Source: Acidobacteriaceae bacterium (GTDB taxonomy: Bacteria; Acidobacteriota; Terriglobia; Terriglobales; Acidobacteriaceae). Taken from it: 40,298 nt of DNA. The first letter of the stretch is position 1. The number at the start of each line of letters is the position of its first letter. The notes under the pieces are model-generated. The model searched no databases. It saw only the letters and a program-made list of their open reading frames with translations, and was not told where the DNA came from. Positions 17,618-27,662 of this stretch are shown piece after piece. Location: NCBI GenBank assembly GCA_903642265.1, contig CAHJWN010000034.1:1-40298 (forward strand), read 5' to 3'. The position numbers were made by a program, and so were the translations under genes.

Positions 17618-19365
17618 TACTTCCAGCTGGTCAGATCCGCATCCGCAGGGGCCGTCTTTGCGATGCGCTCCATGATCTTCGGCAGGTACATCGTGTTGTA
17701 GTGCAGCCGCGAGTAGGCGTTCGGCAGTGTGGGGTCGCCGTTCCAGCAGTGCTCCGCGCGTGGGCCGTAGAGCACCTCGCCCTCATACGGAACGCCGACG
17801 CCGGGAGTACCCGTGGTCTTCAGGAAATCTTCCATCAGGTACACGGCATCGTTCAAGAAGTATGTGTCGTCGCTGCCGACATACAGGTGGATCTTGCCTT
17901 GGAGTTTCGGGCCAAGCGTATTCCAGTCGCGCTGAAGCTTTGCGTTGAGGTCGTAGTGCTCTTTCCAGTAGGCTGCGACTTTCGGGTCGATTTCGCCTGT
18001 CTCCTTATCGAAGATGGGTTGCGGGTACCCGTCCGCGCCGACCGGTGAATACACCGCTTGCCAGATGTCGAACTGCTCGCCGGAACGTCCATGATCGCCA
18101 AGCGCGGCTTCATACGCGACGTTATCGCGCACGCTGATGAGCGTGTGGCCAAGATAGTCGCGCATCGCCGGCTGCTCCACCTGCTTGTTCGCGCCTTCCA
18201 GATAGAAGATGTTCTTTTGCTTGTAAAGGTCGGTCGTCATGTAGGCGTGAAAGTCGACCGGATCCGGACAAGCGGCAAACGCGCCGTTGTAGAAGTCCGG
18301 GTTGAACATCTGAACGGCGAGCGACTCCCATCCGCCGGTCGATCCGCCGTAGACGAACCGCGCCCAACCCTGGCCGATGCCGCGAAATTGTTTCTCGATC
18401 GCTGGAATCAGTTCCTTTTCGATGGCATCGCCGTACGGCCCTAGATTGGCCGAGTTCACGGCGTAGGAGTCGTCGTAGTAAGGGTTGGCGTGTTGAATTT
18501 TGACCACCAGGACGCGTGGGAACTTGGGCGAGATCCACTGCTTGTACTCGTCGTACGCCGCTTGCTGCTGGATGCGGTTGTATCCCGCCAGGTGGAAGCG
18601 TTCGGAGTAGTTCGGTTTCAGGTCGGGATCCGGCGGAGTGGTGCGGAAGTCGTCGATGCCGCTCACGAAGTGGTCGTGAAAGATCATGAGCGGGAAGCGC
18701 GCCTGCGGATGCTCGTCGAAGCCCTCCGGCACCAGCACCACCGCTGAAAGATAGACCGGCCTGCCCCAGAACTTCGTTAACAAGGGCGATTCAATCTTGA
18801 TGTGCCGAATAAACTTTGTGTCGGCGATCGGCGCGATTGGCGGAATGACTTGATCAAGCGTGAGCTTGATCGCTGCTGCGCCCGGCCCGAGGTGCACCTT
18901 CATGGGTTTGCTGTAGAGATTGCCCGGTGCGATGTTCCAGTGCTGGCCCTCTCCCCGGTCGGGCGCAAGCTTGATAGTGTGGCCGTCTGCGCGATGGAAT
19001 GTCTCATAGATGTTCAGCACGGCCTGAACGGTGTAGTCACCCTCGGGAAGGTCCTTCAGATGCCGTACCGGATATCCGGCAGCATCTGCGGTAAGAACAA
19101 TACTTTCGCCTGGCTTCGCGCCGTCGACCGTCATGCCGAAGACCATCTGCGATCGCGGCGTGTCGTCGATCTGCATGCGCGGCTCGTCACTCGCATCGTT
19201 CGAGATCAGGAACAGCAATCGGCCATCGAGCGGCTTCGTTGATTGCGCGGCAGAAAACGTTACGGACACAGGCTGCATGCCACTTTGAGCCTCCATGGGA
19301 GTCGAAAGCAAAGCCGACACAGCCGCAGCGGAGCATGAGAGGAAAGACAGGAGGCATTTACGCAT
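17614..19365 (-). CDS. Exported alpha/beta-hydrolase, putative esterase (D-type)
   Basis: About 583 aa with a signal peptide at residues 1-27 (ending TPMEAQ). An N-terminal beta domain of about 170 residues includes DLPEGDYTVQAVLNIYETFH. It is followed by an alpha/beta-hydrolase domain like the enterochelin-esterase/PF00756 group: FPLMIFHDHF, VYGGSTGGWES with nucleophile Ser342, and a C-terminal EHCWNGDP with a likely catalytic His. The substrate is unknown; secreted esters or peptides are possible. The frame opens at a TTG (19380), but the ATG at 19365 starts the signal peptide; neither has a good Shine-Dalgarno sequence. It overlaps the following small gene by 4 bp. Confidence 0.82.
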   Translation of the reverse strand: MRKCLLSFLSCSAAAVSALLSTPMEAQSGMQPVSVTFSAAQSTKPLDGRLLFLISNDASDEPRMQIDDTPRSQMVFGMTVDGAKPGESIVLTADAAGYPVRHLKDLPEGDYTVQAVLNIYETFHRADGHTIKLAPDRGEGQHWNIAPGNLYSKPMKVHLGPGAAAIKLTLDQVIPPIAPIADTKFIRHIKIESPLLTKFWGRPVYLSAVVLVPEGFDEHPQARFPLMIFHDHFVSGIDDFRTTPPDPDLKPNYSERFHLAGYNRIQQQAAYDEYKQWISPKFPRVLVVKIQHANPYYDDSYAVNSANLGPYGDAIEKELIPAIEKQFRGIGQGWARFVYGGSTGGWESLAVQMFNPDFYNGAFAACPDPVDFHAYMTTDLYKQKNIFYLEGANKQVEQPAMRDYLGHTLISVRDNVAYEAALGDHGRSGEQFDIWQAVYSPVGADGYPQPIFDKETGEIDPKVAAYWKEHYDLNAKLQRDWNTLGPKLQGKIHLYVGSDDTYFLNDAVYLMEDFLKTTGTPGVGVPYEGEVLYGPRAEHCWNGDPTLPNAYSRLHYNTMYLPKIMERIAKTAPADADLTSWKY

Positions 19366-19570
19366 GGCTGAAGTATACAAATGCCTTCTCGCCGCAGAAG
19401 ATCATTGCCGCAGCCGCACCAACCGCAGCTACAGAGGCACGATGTGGACACCTCTCTCAACACGCTGAATCGGTCACTGCAAGTTCCTGCAAGCTCTTAT
19501 GGCAGACGAGGCGGCGCAGCGCGGCAGAGCTGCCGCTGGACTTCATCAACACTCTCACCATCAAGCCCGC

Positions 19571-19598
19571 TTGGATTTGCTCCTGGCTGCCTTACAAT
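19571..19598 (+). promoter_or_regulatory. Candidate sigma-70 promoter for the M16 protease gene
   Basis: TACAAT (19593-19598) is a 5/6 match to the -10 box. TTGGAT (19571-19576) is a weak -35 with a 16-bp spacer. The predicted start near 19605 leaves a leader of about 27 nt with GGAG before the ATG at 19632. The 265-bp gap around it shows no other gene. Confidence 0.4.
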
Positions 19599-19631
19599 TA
19601 GGGTTCCCCCTACGTCACTTCACGGAGCCCT

Positions 19632-22460
19632 ATGAACACTGCCGTTTTCGCCAAGAGAATGCTTGCCGCCGCGATCTTCCTATCGCTCGGAGTTGCCACC
19701 AACGCACCCGCCGCCGAGAAACCCGCGAAGCTGAAGCTTCCTGAGATCAAGTATGAGAAGTTCACGCTGCCGAATGGCCTTACGGTGATTACGCATGAGG
19801 ATCATCGCCTGCCGCTCGTTGCAGTCGACCTCTGGTACCACGTTGGTCCGCTGAACGAGCGCGCAGGACGCACCGGCTTCGCCCACCTCTTCGAACACAT
19901 GATGTTTGAAGGCTCCGAGCATGTCGGCGAGAAGGCACATATCAAGTACGTCCAGGGCGCCGGAGCCACCGATGTAAACGGCACTACGAGCTTTGACCGC
20001 ACCAACTACTTCGAAACCATGCCCTCGAACCAGCTTGAACTCGCCATGTGGCTTGAAAGCGACCGCATGGGCTTCCTGCTCGAAGGCCTCGACCGCGTAA
20101 AGCTGACCAACCAGCGCGACGTCGTCCGAAATGAGCGCCGCCAGGGCGAAGGCTCGCCGTACGATCTATCGAACGAGGAGAGCTTCCATCTTCTCTTCCC
20201 CAAGTCGCACCCGTATTACGCGTCCGTCATCGGCTCGCATGCTGACATCGAGGCCGCGCGTATCGCAGACATTCGCGACTTCCACCAGCAGTTCTACACC
20301 CCCAATAACGCCAGCATCGCCATCGCCGGCGACTTCAATCCAGCGCAATTGAAGGCGCTGCTCACGAAGTACTTTGGACCCATTCCTGCCGGCCCCAAGG
20401 TCGAGCCGGTCAACGTCGTGACGCCTGCGATCACGGAACAGAAGCGTGCCACCGTCACTGATACGGTCAAACTTTCGCAGCTCGACATCAGCTTCCTTGT
20501 GCCCGCTGCATACACGCCCGGCTCGGTCGATGCTCAGCTGCTCAGCTACATTCTTGGCGGAGCAAAAGCCAGCCGCCTCGACCAGGAACTCGTCTATAAG
20601 CGGCAAATCGCCCAGTCGGTTGAGTGCGACGATAGTGCCCTGAAGCTGACCTCCATCTTCTCCTGCTCCATCACTGCCAAGCCTAATGTAAAGCTCGATG
20701 AACTCGAAGCCGCATTCTGGGAGCAGATTGCCAGGCTGCAAACGTCCGGTCCTACTCAGGACGAACTCGATTCCGCCCGCGCAATCGACTTGACCGGCAA
20801 GATTGAAGGTCTGCAGCGGCTTGGTGGGTTTGGCGGCGTCGCCGACACCCTGAATAGCTACAACCAGTACACGGGCGACCCTGGATATCTGCCAAAGGAG
20901 ATTGCCGAGTTCGAGGCGGTTACCACGGCCAGCGTAAAGAACAGCGCAGCGAAGTTCCTGAACAAGAACCAGGCAGTCGTCGTCTCCACCGTGCCAGGCA
21001 GCAAGGTGGTTAACGATGTGCCACGCTCACCTGCTGACACGGATGCCGAGGTAAAGCTCGTCAACCCGTACACGCCGGCATTTGAAAGTGACCAGAACTT
21101 CCGCAAGACTGTTCCCGTGGCCGGTCCGGCACCCGTCTTCCATCTGCCTGTTCCGACTACGTTCACGCTGAAGAACGGCCTGAAGGTGTACCTCATTCAG
21201 GATTCCAATCTGCCGGTGCTTGCTGCGACGCTTGTGACTCGAGCTGGTGGCGAGACCAACCCCGCAGGCAAGCCTGGTCTTGCTTCCTTCACTGCGGCCA
21301 TGCTCGGCGAGGGCACGCTTCGCTACACCTCCACCCAGCTCGCCGAGGCCACCGAGCGCATCGGAACGCGGCTCAGCACCACAGCTTCAATGGATAGCGC
21401 CTCGGCCACGATTGGTGTGTTGACCAACCATGCCGACGCGGGTCTCGACCTTCTCGCCGATGTCGTCGAAAACCCAGGCTTCCGTGATGCCGATATCGAC
21501 CGCATTCGCAAGCAGCGCGTGCTCGGCATTCAGCAGGAAGCTGACAGCGTTTCGGCAATCGCCGCGCGTGTCGGCCCGCATCTGCTCTATGGCGACCAGC
21601 CTTACGGCTACACGGCCAGTGGTACCACCGCCAGCCTTGAGGGAATCACGCGCGATGAATTGAAGGGCTTCTGGTCCAGCCACTACGGCCCCGCAGACTC
21701 TGCCCTCGTCTTTGCCGGCGACATCAAGGAGTCCGAAGCCCGCGAGCTTGCGGAGAAGCACTTCGGCAACTGGTCCGGCAGCGCCAGCGGTGAAGTTACC
21801 TTGCCGCCTCCGCCACCACCCCCGACGACGCGCCTGGTGATCGTCGACAAGCCCGGCTCCCCGCAGACGGCGCTCTCTGCGATCGATCTCGGCGTGGCCC
21901 GCACCATCCCTGACTTCGAAGCCATCCAGGAGATGAACTACACGCTTGGTGGCAGCTTTGCCAGCCGCATCAACATGAATCTCCGCGAGGAGCATGGCTA
22001 CACGTACGGCGCTCGCTCAACCTTCAGCGCCTATCGGCAGGGCGGCCCCTTCTCGGCGGGCGCGCTTGTCAAAACGGACGTCACGGCACCGGCTACGAAA
22101 GAGCTCCTGCTCGAACTCAACCGCATTCTCACAGAGCCAGCGAACCCGGCGGAGTTGAAGATGGCGAAGGACTCGCTCTCGCAATCCATCCCGGCGGCGT
22201 TCGAGACGACGGCGGCGACGGCTGGAACGATGAGTTCCATCTTCGTCTACAACCGGCCACTCGACTATTACGCGAAGTTGCCAGCCGCTTACATGGCGGT
22301 GACACCGGAGGAAGTGCAGCGCGTGGCCAAAATGACCATCAATCCAAAGCACTTCATCATCCTCGCCGTTGGCGATAAGTCGAAGATCGAGGCACCGTTG
22401 AAAGAACTGAACATTGCGCCGATTGAGTACAGTGATCCACTTGGCAACATCACCAAGTAA
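19632..22460 (+). CDS. Exported M16 zinc metalloprotease, two fused M16 units
   Basis: 942 aa, signal peptide at about 1-28 (ending APAAE). The first M16 unit has the inverted zinc motif HLFEH (His85, Glu88, His89) and the third ligand Glu168 (VRNERRQG). The second unit (from about 505) has the fold motifs (FTLKNGLKVYLIQD, SRINMNLREEHGYTYG) but reads GLASFTAAMLGEGT where HxxEH should be, so it is not catalytic. A proline run (TLPPPPPPPTT, about residues 722-732) interrupts it. One active and one inactive half make a clam-shell chamber that degrades peptides, here outside the cytoplasm (pitrilysin/PqqL-like). GGAG precedes the ATG. Confidence 0.92.
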   Translation: MNTAVFAKRMLAAAIFLSLGVATNAPAAEKPAKLKLPEIKYEKFTLPNGLTVITHEDHRLPLVAVDLWYHVGPLNERAGRTGFAHLFEHMMFEGSEHVGEKAHIKYVQGAGATDVNGTTSFDRTNYFETMPSNQLELAMWLESDRMGFLLEGLDRVKLTNQRDVVRNERRQGEGSPYDLSNEESFHLLFPKSHPYYASVIGSHADIEAARIADIRDFHQQFYTPNNASIAIAGDFNPAQLKALLTKYFGPIPAGPKVEPVNVVTPAITEQKRATVTDTVKLSQLDISFLVPAAYTPGSVDAQLLSYILGGAKASRLDQELVYKRQIAQSVECDDSALKLTSIFSCSITAKPNVKLDELEAAFWEQIARLQTSGPTQDELDSARAIDLTGKIEGLQRLGGFGGVADTLNSYNQYTGDPGYLPKEIAEFEAVTTASVKNSAAKFLNKNQAVVVSTVPGSKVVNDVPRSPADTDAEVKLVNPYTPAFESDQNFRKTVPVAGPAPVFHLPVPTTFTLKNGLKVYLIQDSNLPVLAATLVTRAGGETNPAGKPGLASFTAAMLGEGTLRYTSTQLAEATERIGTRLSTTASMDSASATIGVLTNHADAGLDLLADVVENPGFRDADIDRIRKQRVLGIQQEADSVSAIAARVGPHLLYGDQPYGYTASGTTASLEGITRDELKGFWSSHYGPADSALVFAGDIKESEARELAEKHFGNWSGSASGEVTLPPPPPPPTTRLVIVDKPGSPQTALSAIDLGVARTIPDFEAIQEMNYTLGGSFASRINMNLREEHGYTYGARSTFSAYRQGGPFSAGALVKTDVTAPATKELLLELNRILTEPANPAELKMAKDSLSQSIPAAFETTAATAGTMSSIFVYNRPLDYYAKLPAAYMAVTPEEVQRVAKMTINPKHFIILAVGDKSKIEAPLKELNIAPIEYSDPLGNITK

Positions 22461-22474
22461 ACTCGCTTAGACAC

Positions 22475-22512
22475 GAAGGGCCGGAGAGCAATTTCTCTCC
22501 GGCCCTTCAATT
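22475..22512. terminator. Bidirectional terminator between the M16 gene and sucD
   Basis: GAAGGGCCGGAGAG (22475-22488) and CTCTCCGGCCCTTC (22495-22508) form a perfect 14-bp stem with a 6-nt loop, followed by AATTTT. It lies between convergent genes. Confidence 0.87.
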
Positions 22513-22530
22513 TTCTACTTCAATGAGGAA

Positions 22531-23418
22531 CTAGCGTTTCAACAATCCTGCCATGGTCTCGCCCATCTCTGCCGGCGACTTGACGACATGAATGCCGGCC
22601 GCCGCCATGGCCTTCATCTTCTCTTCGGCAGTCCCCTCGCCGCCCGAGATGATCGCGCCGGCATGGCCCATGCGACGTCCTGGAGGAGCCGTCTGCCCGG
22701 CGATGAATCCGACCACCGGCTTCTTGACATGCTCGGCAATATACTTCGCGGCAGCCTCTTCAGCCGAGCCGCCGATCTCGCCGATCATGATAATCGCTTC
22801 GGTCTCGGGATCCTCGTTCAACAGCTTCAAGGCATCGATGTGCGTGGTTCCAATGATCGGATCGCCGCCGATGCCAATCGCCGTCGACTGGCCAATGCCG
22901 CGCGTCGTCAGTTGGTAGACAGCTTCATAGGTCAGCGTGCCCGATTTAGAGACGATCCCAACGGAACCTTCCTTGTGAATACGGCCGGGCATGATGCCTA
23001 CCTTTGCCTTACCCGGCGAAATAACGCCCGGGCAGTTCGGCCCAATCAAGCGAGTGTTTGACTGGCGAACCATCTCCCAGGCCTTCACCATATCGAGCGT
23101 GGGTATGCCTTCTGTAATGCAAATCACGAGTGGCAAACCAGCAGCGGTCGCTTCAAGAATGCCGTCGGCAGCGAATGGTGGCGGGACGAAGATCACGCTT
23201 ACATTCGCGCCTGTCTCCTTGACTGCCTCTTCGACGGTATTGAAGACCGGCCAGCCCTCGTGGGTGGTTCCACCCTTGCCAGGAGTCACCCCGCCAACAA
23301 CGATGTCATAGCCAAACTGCTTCGAATATTCGGAACAGCCCTTCGCGTGAAACGTGCCTTCGCGCCCGGTAATTCCCTGCACGATCAGCCGCGTGTTTTT
23401 ATCAAGAAGTACAGCCAT
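22531..23418 (-). CDS. sucD: Succinyl-CoA synthetase alpha subunit
   Basis: 295 aa. With SucC it converts succinyl-CoA to succinate with substrate-level NTP formation in the citric acid cycle. The N-terminal CoA-binding domain begins [41 protein letters not shown] and the phospho-His loop [13 protein letters not shown] are present. The A of its ATG is the last base of the sucC TAA (TAATG), the usual coupling in sucCD operons. Confidence 0.97.
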   Translation of the reverse strand: MAVLLDKNTRLIVQGITGREGTFHAKGCSEYSKQFGYDIVVGGVTPGKGGTTHEGWPVFNTVEEAVKETGANVSVIFVPPPFAADGILEATAAGLPLVICITEGIPTLDMVKAWEMVRQSNTRLIGPNCPGVISPGKAKVGIMPGRIHKEGSVGIVSKSGTLTYEAVYQLTTRGIGQSTAIGIGGDPIIGTTHIDALKLLNEDPETEAIIMIGEIGGSAEEAAAKYIAEHVKKPVVGFIAGQTAPPGRRMGHAGAIISGGEGTAEEKMKAMAAAGIHVVKSPAEMGETMAGLLKR

Positions 23419-24596
23419 TATTTGCCACCTTTCGCGGCGCTGACAGCGAGGTCGGCAGCTTCCTTCATCGTTGAACCTACCAGGAACTTCAAACCCGATT
23501 CTTCGAGGATCTTCCGGCCTTCTTCAACGTTTGTACCTTCAAGTCGAAGGATGATCGGGATTTGTACGTTGAGTTTTCTAGCGGCGGCTACTACTGCGGT
23601 TGCCAGAACGTCGACACGAAGAATTCCGCCAAAAATATTAATGAAGATGGCTTTGACATTCTTGTCGCTTAGCAGGATCCCAAAGGCATTCTCGATCTGT
23701 TCCTGATTCGCTCCGCCGCCTACATCTAGAAAGTTCGCAGCCGACCCACCGGCGTATTGGATGATGTCCATCGTAGCCATCGCAAGGCCTGCGCCGTTCA
23801 CCATGCAGGCGATGTTGCCGTCGAGCTTGATGTAGTTCAGCGCGTACTTGGATGCTTCCACTTCCAGCGGATCTTCTTCGGCAAGGTCGCGCAGTTCTTT
23901 CAGGTCCTTATGGCGGAACATGGCGTTGTCATCGAAGTTAATCTTGCAGTCGAGCGCTAGAAGCTTGCCGTCCTTCGTAGTGATGAACGGGTTGATCTCC
24001 ATCAGTGTCGAGTCCGTTTCGACGAAAGCCTTGTACAGGCCAGTCATGAACTTCACCGCATCGTTGATCTGCGCAGGTAAGAGCCCGAGTTTGAAGGCAA
24101 GCTTGCGCGCCTGGTACGGCTGGAAGCCGACGGCGGGATCGATGTATTCCTTGTAGATCAACTCCGGGGTAGCATGGGCGACTTCTTCAATCTCCATGCC
24201 GCCCGATTGCGAGGCCATAAAGACAATCTTTGCCGAAGCCCGGTCGAGCACAATGCCGAGGTACAGTTCGCGGTCGATTGCCGAACCTTCTTCGATCAGC
24301 AGGCGTTGGACCTTCTGTCCTGCCGGACCAGTCTGGTGAGTCACCAGTTGCATGCCGAGGATGTCCTTCGAGCGTGCAATAGCATCTTCGAGCGTCCTGA
24401 CGACCTTGACGCCACCGCCCTTGCCGCGTCCGCCTGCATGAATCTGAGCTTTTACGACCACGGCAGCATTGCCCGCGCTGAACAGCGACTTTGCCGCCGT
24501 TTCCGCCTGTTCGAGCGTTGTTGCCATCTCGCCACCGGGGACCGGAACGCCATACCGCCGGAGGATCTCTTTTGCCTGGTACTCGTGAATCTTCAT
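23418..24596 (-). CDS. sucC: Succinyl-CoA synthetase beta subunit
   Basis: 392 aa. An N-terminal ATP-grasp domain begins [20 protein letters not shown], with the glycine loop GGRGKGGG at 55-62. The C-terminal ligase domain includes [21 protein letters not shown] and [10 protein letters not shown]. It binds nucleotide and sets ATP or GTP preference, which cannot be read with confidence here. It is first in the two-gene operon, divergent from trpD across a 148-bp gap that must hold both promoters. Confidence 0.97.
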   Translation of the reverse strand: MKIHEYQAKEILRRYGVPVPGGEMATTLEQAETAAKSLFSAGNAAVVVKAQIHAGGRGKGGGVKVVRTLEDAIARSKDILGMQLVTHQTGPAGQKVQRLLIEEGSAIDRELYLGIVLDRASAKIVFMASQSGGMEIEEVAHATPELIYKEYIDPAVGFQPYQARKLAFKLGLLPAQINDAVKFMTGLYKAFVETDSTLMEINPFITTKDGKLLALDCKINFDDNAMFRHKDLKELRDLAEEDPLEVEASKYALNYIKLDGNIACMVNGAGLAMATMDIIQYAGGSAANFLDVGGGANQEQIENAFGILLSDKNVKAIFINIFGGILRVDVLATAVVAAARKLNVQIPIILRLEGTNVEEGRKILEESGLKFLVGSTMKEAADLAVSAAKGGK

Positions 24597-24744
24597 AGCC
24601 GCAATCCCGCCTCGAAAGTCTCAGTCGAACCAGCCGACCACGCCCCTCATACTAGACGACCCGCAGAACCACCCGCAAACGAATGTCGGACACTCTGCGC
24701 GTTTATCGCTCAAGGTTCGGCTTCCGTCTTGATACCCTTCCACC

Positions 24745-25782
24745 ATGTCCGTCACATCCCATCTCCGCAAACTGCTTGAACAACGCGACGCGCTTACCCG
24801 AGAAGAGGCTGCCGATCTCCTTCACTTCATTCTCGCTGGTCATGTAAGCGACGTGCAGATTGCAGCGACCCTGGGAGCGCTTGCGGCACGCGGCGAAACT
24901 CCTGAAGAGCTCGCCGGACTCGTTGACGCGATGCGCGCCGCCGCCATGCCTTTCCCTCTACACGAAGCGGAGCGCAGCCAGCTGACCGATACCTGCGGCA
25001 CAGGCGGCGACGGAGCCAACACCTTCAACATCTCGACCGCAGCGGCGCTGGTCGCGGCGGCGGCTGGGGCGAAGGTGGCCAAGCATGGCAATCGCGCCGT
25101 CACTTCGACGAGCGGCTCTGCCGATGTGCTCGAAGCGCTCGGTATTCCGGTTGATCTCTCACCTGGAGCAGCCGCCGAAGCTCTCCGCACCTTTGGATTC
25201 GCCTATCTCCACGCGCCAGCCATGCACACAGCAATGAAGGCAGTGATGCCGGTGCGGCGCGGGCTTGGGGTGCGCACGGCTTTCAACCTGCTGGGCCCAT
25301 TAACCAATCCGGCCGGGGCGCGCTCGCAGATCATGGGCGTCTATGCCGCAGACCGCGTCAACCTTATCGCCGAGACCATGCTGCTGCTGGGCACGCGCCA
25401 CGCCTTTGTCGTCCATGGGTTTATCGATTCCTTGCAGCTGAGCGGCATGGACGAGCTCTCAATCAGTGGCCCGAGCTTGATTGCGGAGGTACGCGATGGC
25501 AGCATCACGCGGTCCTCGATCACTCCTGAAGACTTCGATCTTGAACGCGCGCCGATCGCTATGCTTCGCGGTGGCGATGCCAGGGAAAACGCCGCCATCC
25601 TGCACGCTCTATTTGCCGGCAAACCCGGTCCTGCACGGGATGTCGTCGTGCTGAACGCAGCCGCCGTTCTTGTTACGGCGAACCTGGCCGGAGATCTCGC
25701 CGGCGGCGTGATGCTGGCACAGCGGACGATCGACGCAGGCCTTGTGCTTCGGCTGGTCACAACCCTCTCTGGCCAGGCATGA
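24745..25782 (+). CDS. trpD: Anthranilate phosphoribosyltransferase TrpD
   Basis: Joins anthranilate and PRPP in tryptophan synthesis. 345 aa. The PRPP-binding GTGGDG is at 85-90, with NISTAAA following and KHGNRAVTS at 113-121. [20 protein letters not shown] contributes to the anthranilate site. The ATG at 24745 lacks a strong Shine-Dalgarno sequence. No other trp gene is in the window, so it is either isolated from or distant to the rest of the pathway. The YbjQ-like gene follows after 85 bp. Confidence 0.96.
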   Translation: MSVTSHLRKLLEQRDALTREEAADLLHFILAGHVSDVQIAATLGALAARGETPEELAGLVDAMRAAAMPFPLHEAERSQLTDTCGTGGDGANTFNISTAAALVAAAAGAKVAKHGNRAVTSTSGSADVLEALGIPVDLSPGAAAEALRTFGFAYLHAPAMHTAMKAVMPVRRGLGVRTAFNLLGPLTNPAGARSQIMGVYAADRVNLIAETMLLLGTRHAFVVHGFIDSLQLSGMDELSISGPSLIAEVRDGSITRSSITPEDFDLERAPIAMLRGGDARENAAILHALFAGKPGPARDVVVLNAAAVLVTANLAGDLAGGVMLAQRTIDAGLVLRLVTTLSGQA

Positions 25783-25867
25783 TGAGTTGCGGAACTTCCC
25801 TGCTCCCGCCCGCGTAGAATCCTCAGCAATCGCGCGTTCGCACCACCGAAGTTCGGAGACTTCCACC

Positions 25868-26224
25868 ATGCCTGTCACGTTACCGCCCACGCCCTTCCAT
25901 CCATCCATGGTCACCACTGCCTTTGAGCTTCCCGGCTTCCGGGTCACGCGTAACTTCGGCGTAGTTCGCGGCATTGTGGTGCGCTCGCGGTCAATCTTCG
26001 GCACTATCGGCGCAGGATTGCAGACCATCGTCGGCGGCAACATCACCATCTACACCGATCTTTGCGAGAAGACCCGCAACGACGCCTTTGTCATGATGAT
26101 GCAGCACGCTGGCGAGCGCGGCGCCAATGCCGTAATCGCTGCCCGCTATGACTCCAACGAAGTGATGAACGGCGTCACCGAGGTGCTCGCCTATGGCACT
26201 GCTGTTTTTGTGGAACCGGCCTAG
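25868..26224 (+). CDS. YbjQ/UPF0145-family protein
   Basis: 118 aa. It matches the UPF0145 pattern: a [21 protein letters not shown] strand block, a glycine-rich [16 protein letters not shown], then a helix ([33 protein letters not shown]) and a final strand ending [12 protein letters not shown]. Family members form pentamers and have no firm function. The ATG at 25868 has GGAG upstream; the longer frame from 25742 overlaps trpD and is rejected. Confidence 0.85.
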   Translation: MPVTLPPTPFHPSMVTTAFELPGFRVTRNFGVVRGIVVRSRSIFGTIGAGLQTIVGGNITIYTDLCEKTRNDAFVMMMQHAGERGANAVIAARYDSNEVMNGVTEVLAYGTAVFVEPA

Positions 26225-26257
26225 TCCTTCTGAGTTAGTATTCCCGCAGAGGTTTCT

Positions 26258-26677
26258 ATGGCACGAGTCACTGGCATCGGCGGAGTCTTTCTGAAGTCTC
26301 CCGACCCCAAGGCACTTACCGCCTGGTATGCAGAGCATCTTGGCATAGCAATGAACGAATGGGGCGGCGCAGCCTTTCTCTGGTCCGACGAAGTCCCCGC
26401 AACCACCGGCACAACTGCCTGGTCCATCTTTCCAGAGACCAGCAAGCACTTCGGCCCGGGTAATGCCTCCGGCCCGCAGACGGCGATGATCAATTACCGC
26501 GTCGACGATCTCGAAGCACTTCTCGAGAAGCTTACCGCGGCCGGCGTCACCATCGACCCCAAACGCGAGAGCGCCGACTTCGGTCACTTCGCTTGGATCC
26601 TCGATCTGGACGGCAACCGCGTAGAGCTCTGGCAGCCACTGGTTGAGACTGAAGCGGTAGAAGAATCTGGCAAATAG
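26258..26677 (+). CDS. VOC-family (glyoxalase/dioxygenase fold) protein
   Basis: 139 aa with the paired beta-alpha-beta-beta-beta modules of the vicinal oxygen chelate fold: the first at 6-60 (GIGGVFLKSPDPKALTAWYAEHLGI), the second at 75-127 ending ILDLDGNRVELWQP. A C-terminal Glu in RVELWQP sits where the family's metal Glu lies. The first-module His is replaced (VTGIGGVFLK), so metal catalysis is uncertain. Function is unassigned; small-molecule binding or detoxification is typical. AGAGG precedes the ATG. Confidence 0.85.
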   Translation: MARVTGIGGVFLKSPDPKALTAWYAEHLGIAMNEWGGAAFLWSDEVPATTGTTAWSIFPETSKHFGPGNASGPQTAMINYRVDDLEALLEKLTAAGVTIDPKRESADFGHFAWILDLDGNRVELWQPLVETEAVEESGK

Positions 26678-26761
26678 CGGTTTGAACGGTCTCGAGGCGA
26701 ACTGTCGTCCATCCGGCATTTAGGATGGAGGCAGTTCAAATTCCAGAGGCCCGTTCTCATA

Positions 26762-27385
26762 ATGATTCCACCTACACCAGGCCGCATTGAAGTCATCACC
26801 GGCCCTATGTTCTCTGGCAAGAGCGAAGAGCTGATTCGCCGCCTCAAACGTGCTCGCATCGGCCGCCAGCGGGTCGCCTGCTACAAGCCGGATCTCGACC
26901 TCCGCTATCAGCGCGACTCCATTGCTTCCCACAGTGCCCTGACCTATGATGCGACTCTGGTTGCGAGCGTAGCGCATCTCCGCGAGGAGCTCCTGCCTAT
27001 TCTTTGCAACGTCGACCTCATCGCCATCGATGAAGCGCAATGGCTCGACAGCTCGATCCTCCCGCTCACCTCGCAACTTGTGCTGCTGGGCAAACGCGTT
27101 GTCGTTGCTGGCCTCGACACCACCTTCGCTGGCGAGCCCTTTGGCTCCATACCCTCGCTGATGGCTGTCGCCGACGAGGTCACCAAGCTTTCCGCAATCT
27201 GCATGGTTTGCGGCGCGCCTGCCATCCACTCACAGCGTCTCGGCTCAAGCCAGGAGCTCGTTGTTGTCGGCGCCGGGGGGCTTTATGAAGCGCGGTGCCG
27301 TCGCTGCTTCCTGCCATATGCGGACGACGAGACCTCGGAACAACTCGAACTTCCGGTTGTTAGCGGAGGGTTTGGCGTTCATTAG
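26762..27385 (+). CDS. tdk: Thymidine kinase (type II)
   Basis: Phosphorylates thymidine in pyrimidine salvage. 207 aa, normal for the type II family. The P-loop GPMFSGKS is at 14-21, the IDEAQW block at 89-93 includes the catalytic Glu91, and the lasso zinc site uses CMVC and CRRC. GAGGLYEARCR matches the thymidine-binding segment. It is the last of four close plus-strand genes beginning with trpD. Confidence 0.95.
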   Translation: MIPPTPGRIEVITGPMFSGKSEELIRRLKRARIGRQRVACYKPDLDLRYQRDSIASHSALTYDATLVASVAHLREELLPILCNVDLIAIDEAQWLDSSILPLTSQLVLLGKRVVVAGLDTTFAGEPFGSIPSLMAVADEVTKLSAICMVCGAPAIHSQRLGSSQELVVVGAGGLYEARCRRCFLPYADDETSEQLELPVVSGGFGVH

Positions 27386-27662
27386 GGTACAGCGATGGAC
27401 CTGGCTCCCGCGCATCTCTATTCCAAACTACGGCGGGCACCATGGTGGAGAAGAACAGAGTACCTACGGTCGTCAATCGTTCACCAATAGACAGCTCCCT
27501 CAGGTCGATCGCGATGCAGAGAGCGCGGCCTCATGCTGCGGCGTTACTAGCATTGAAATACCAGCTGAAGATTGTGAAGATTTCGTGAGCGCTCATGCAG
27601 GTTTGTCCCCGATCAGAGAGCTTGCGCTATTCTGGACGGGTTCTGCCACAGGAGATCTCTTC

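Noticed and set aside
20166..20741. Minus-strand frame of 191 codons inside the M16 gene
   Set aside because: Shadow of the protease coding frame with no start signal.
21805..21831. Proline run in the M16 protein as a possible frameshift or repeat artefact
   Set aside because: The frame and M16 similarity continue normally on both sides; proline linkers are common in these fused proteases.
27261..27662. In-frame extension of sodC back into tdk
   Set aside because: The signal peptide begins at 27663 with AGGAGA just before; upstream codons have no similarity to SodC.
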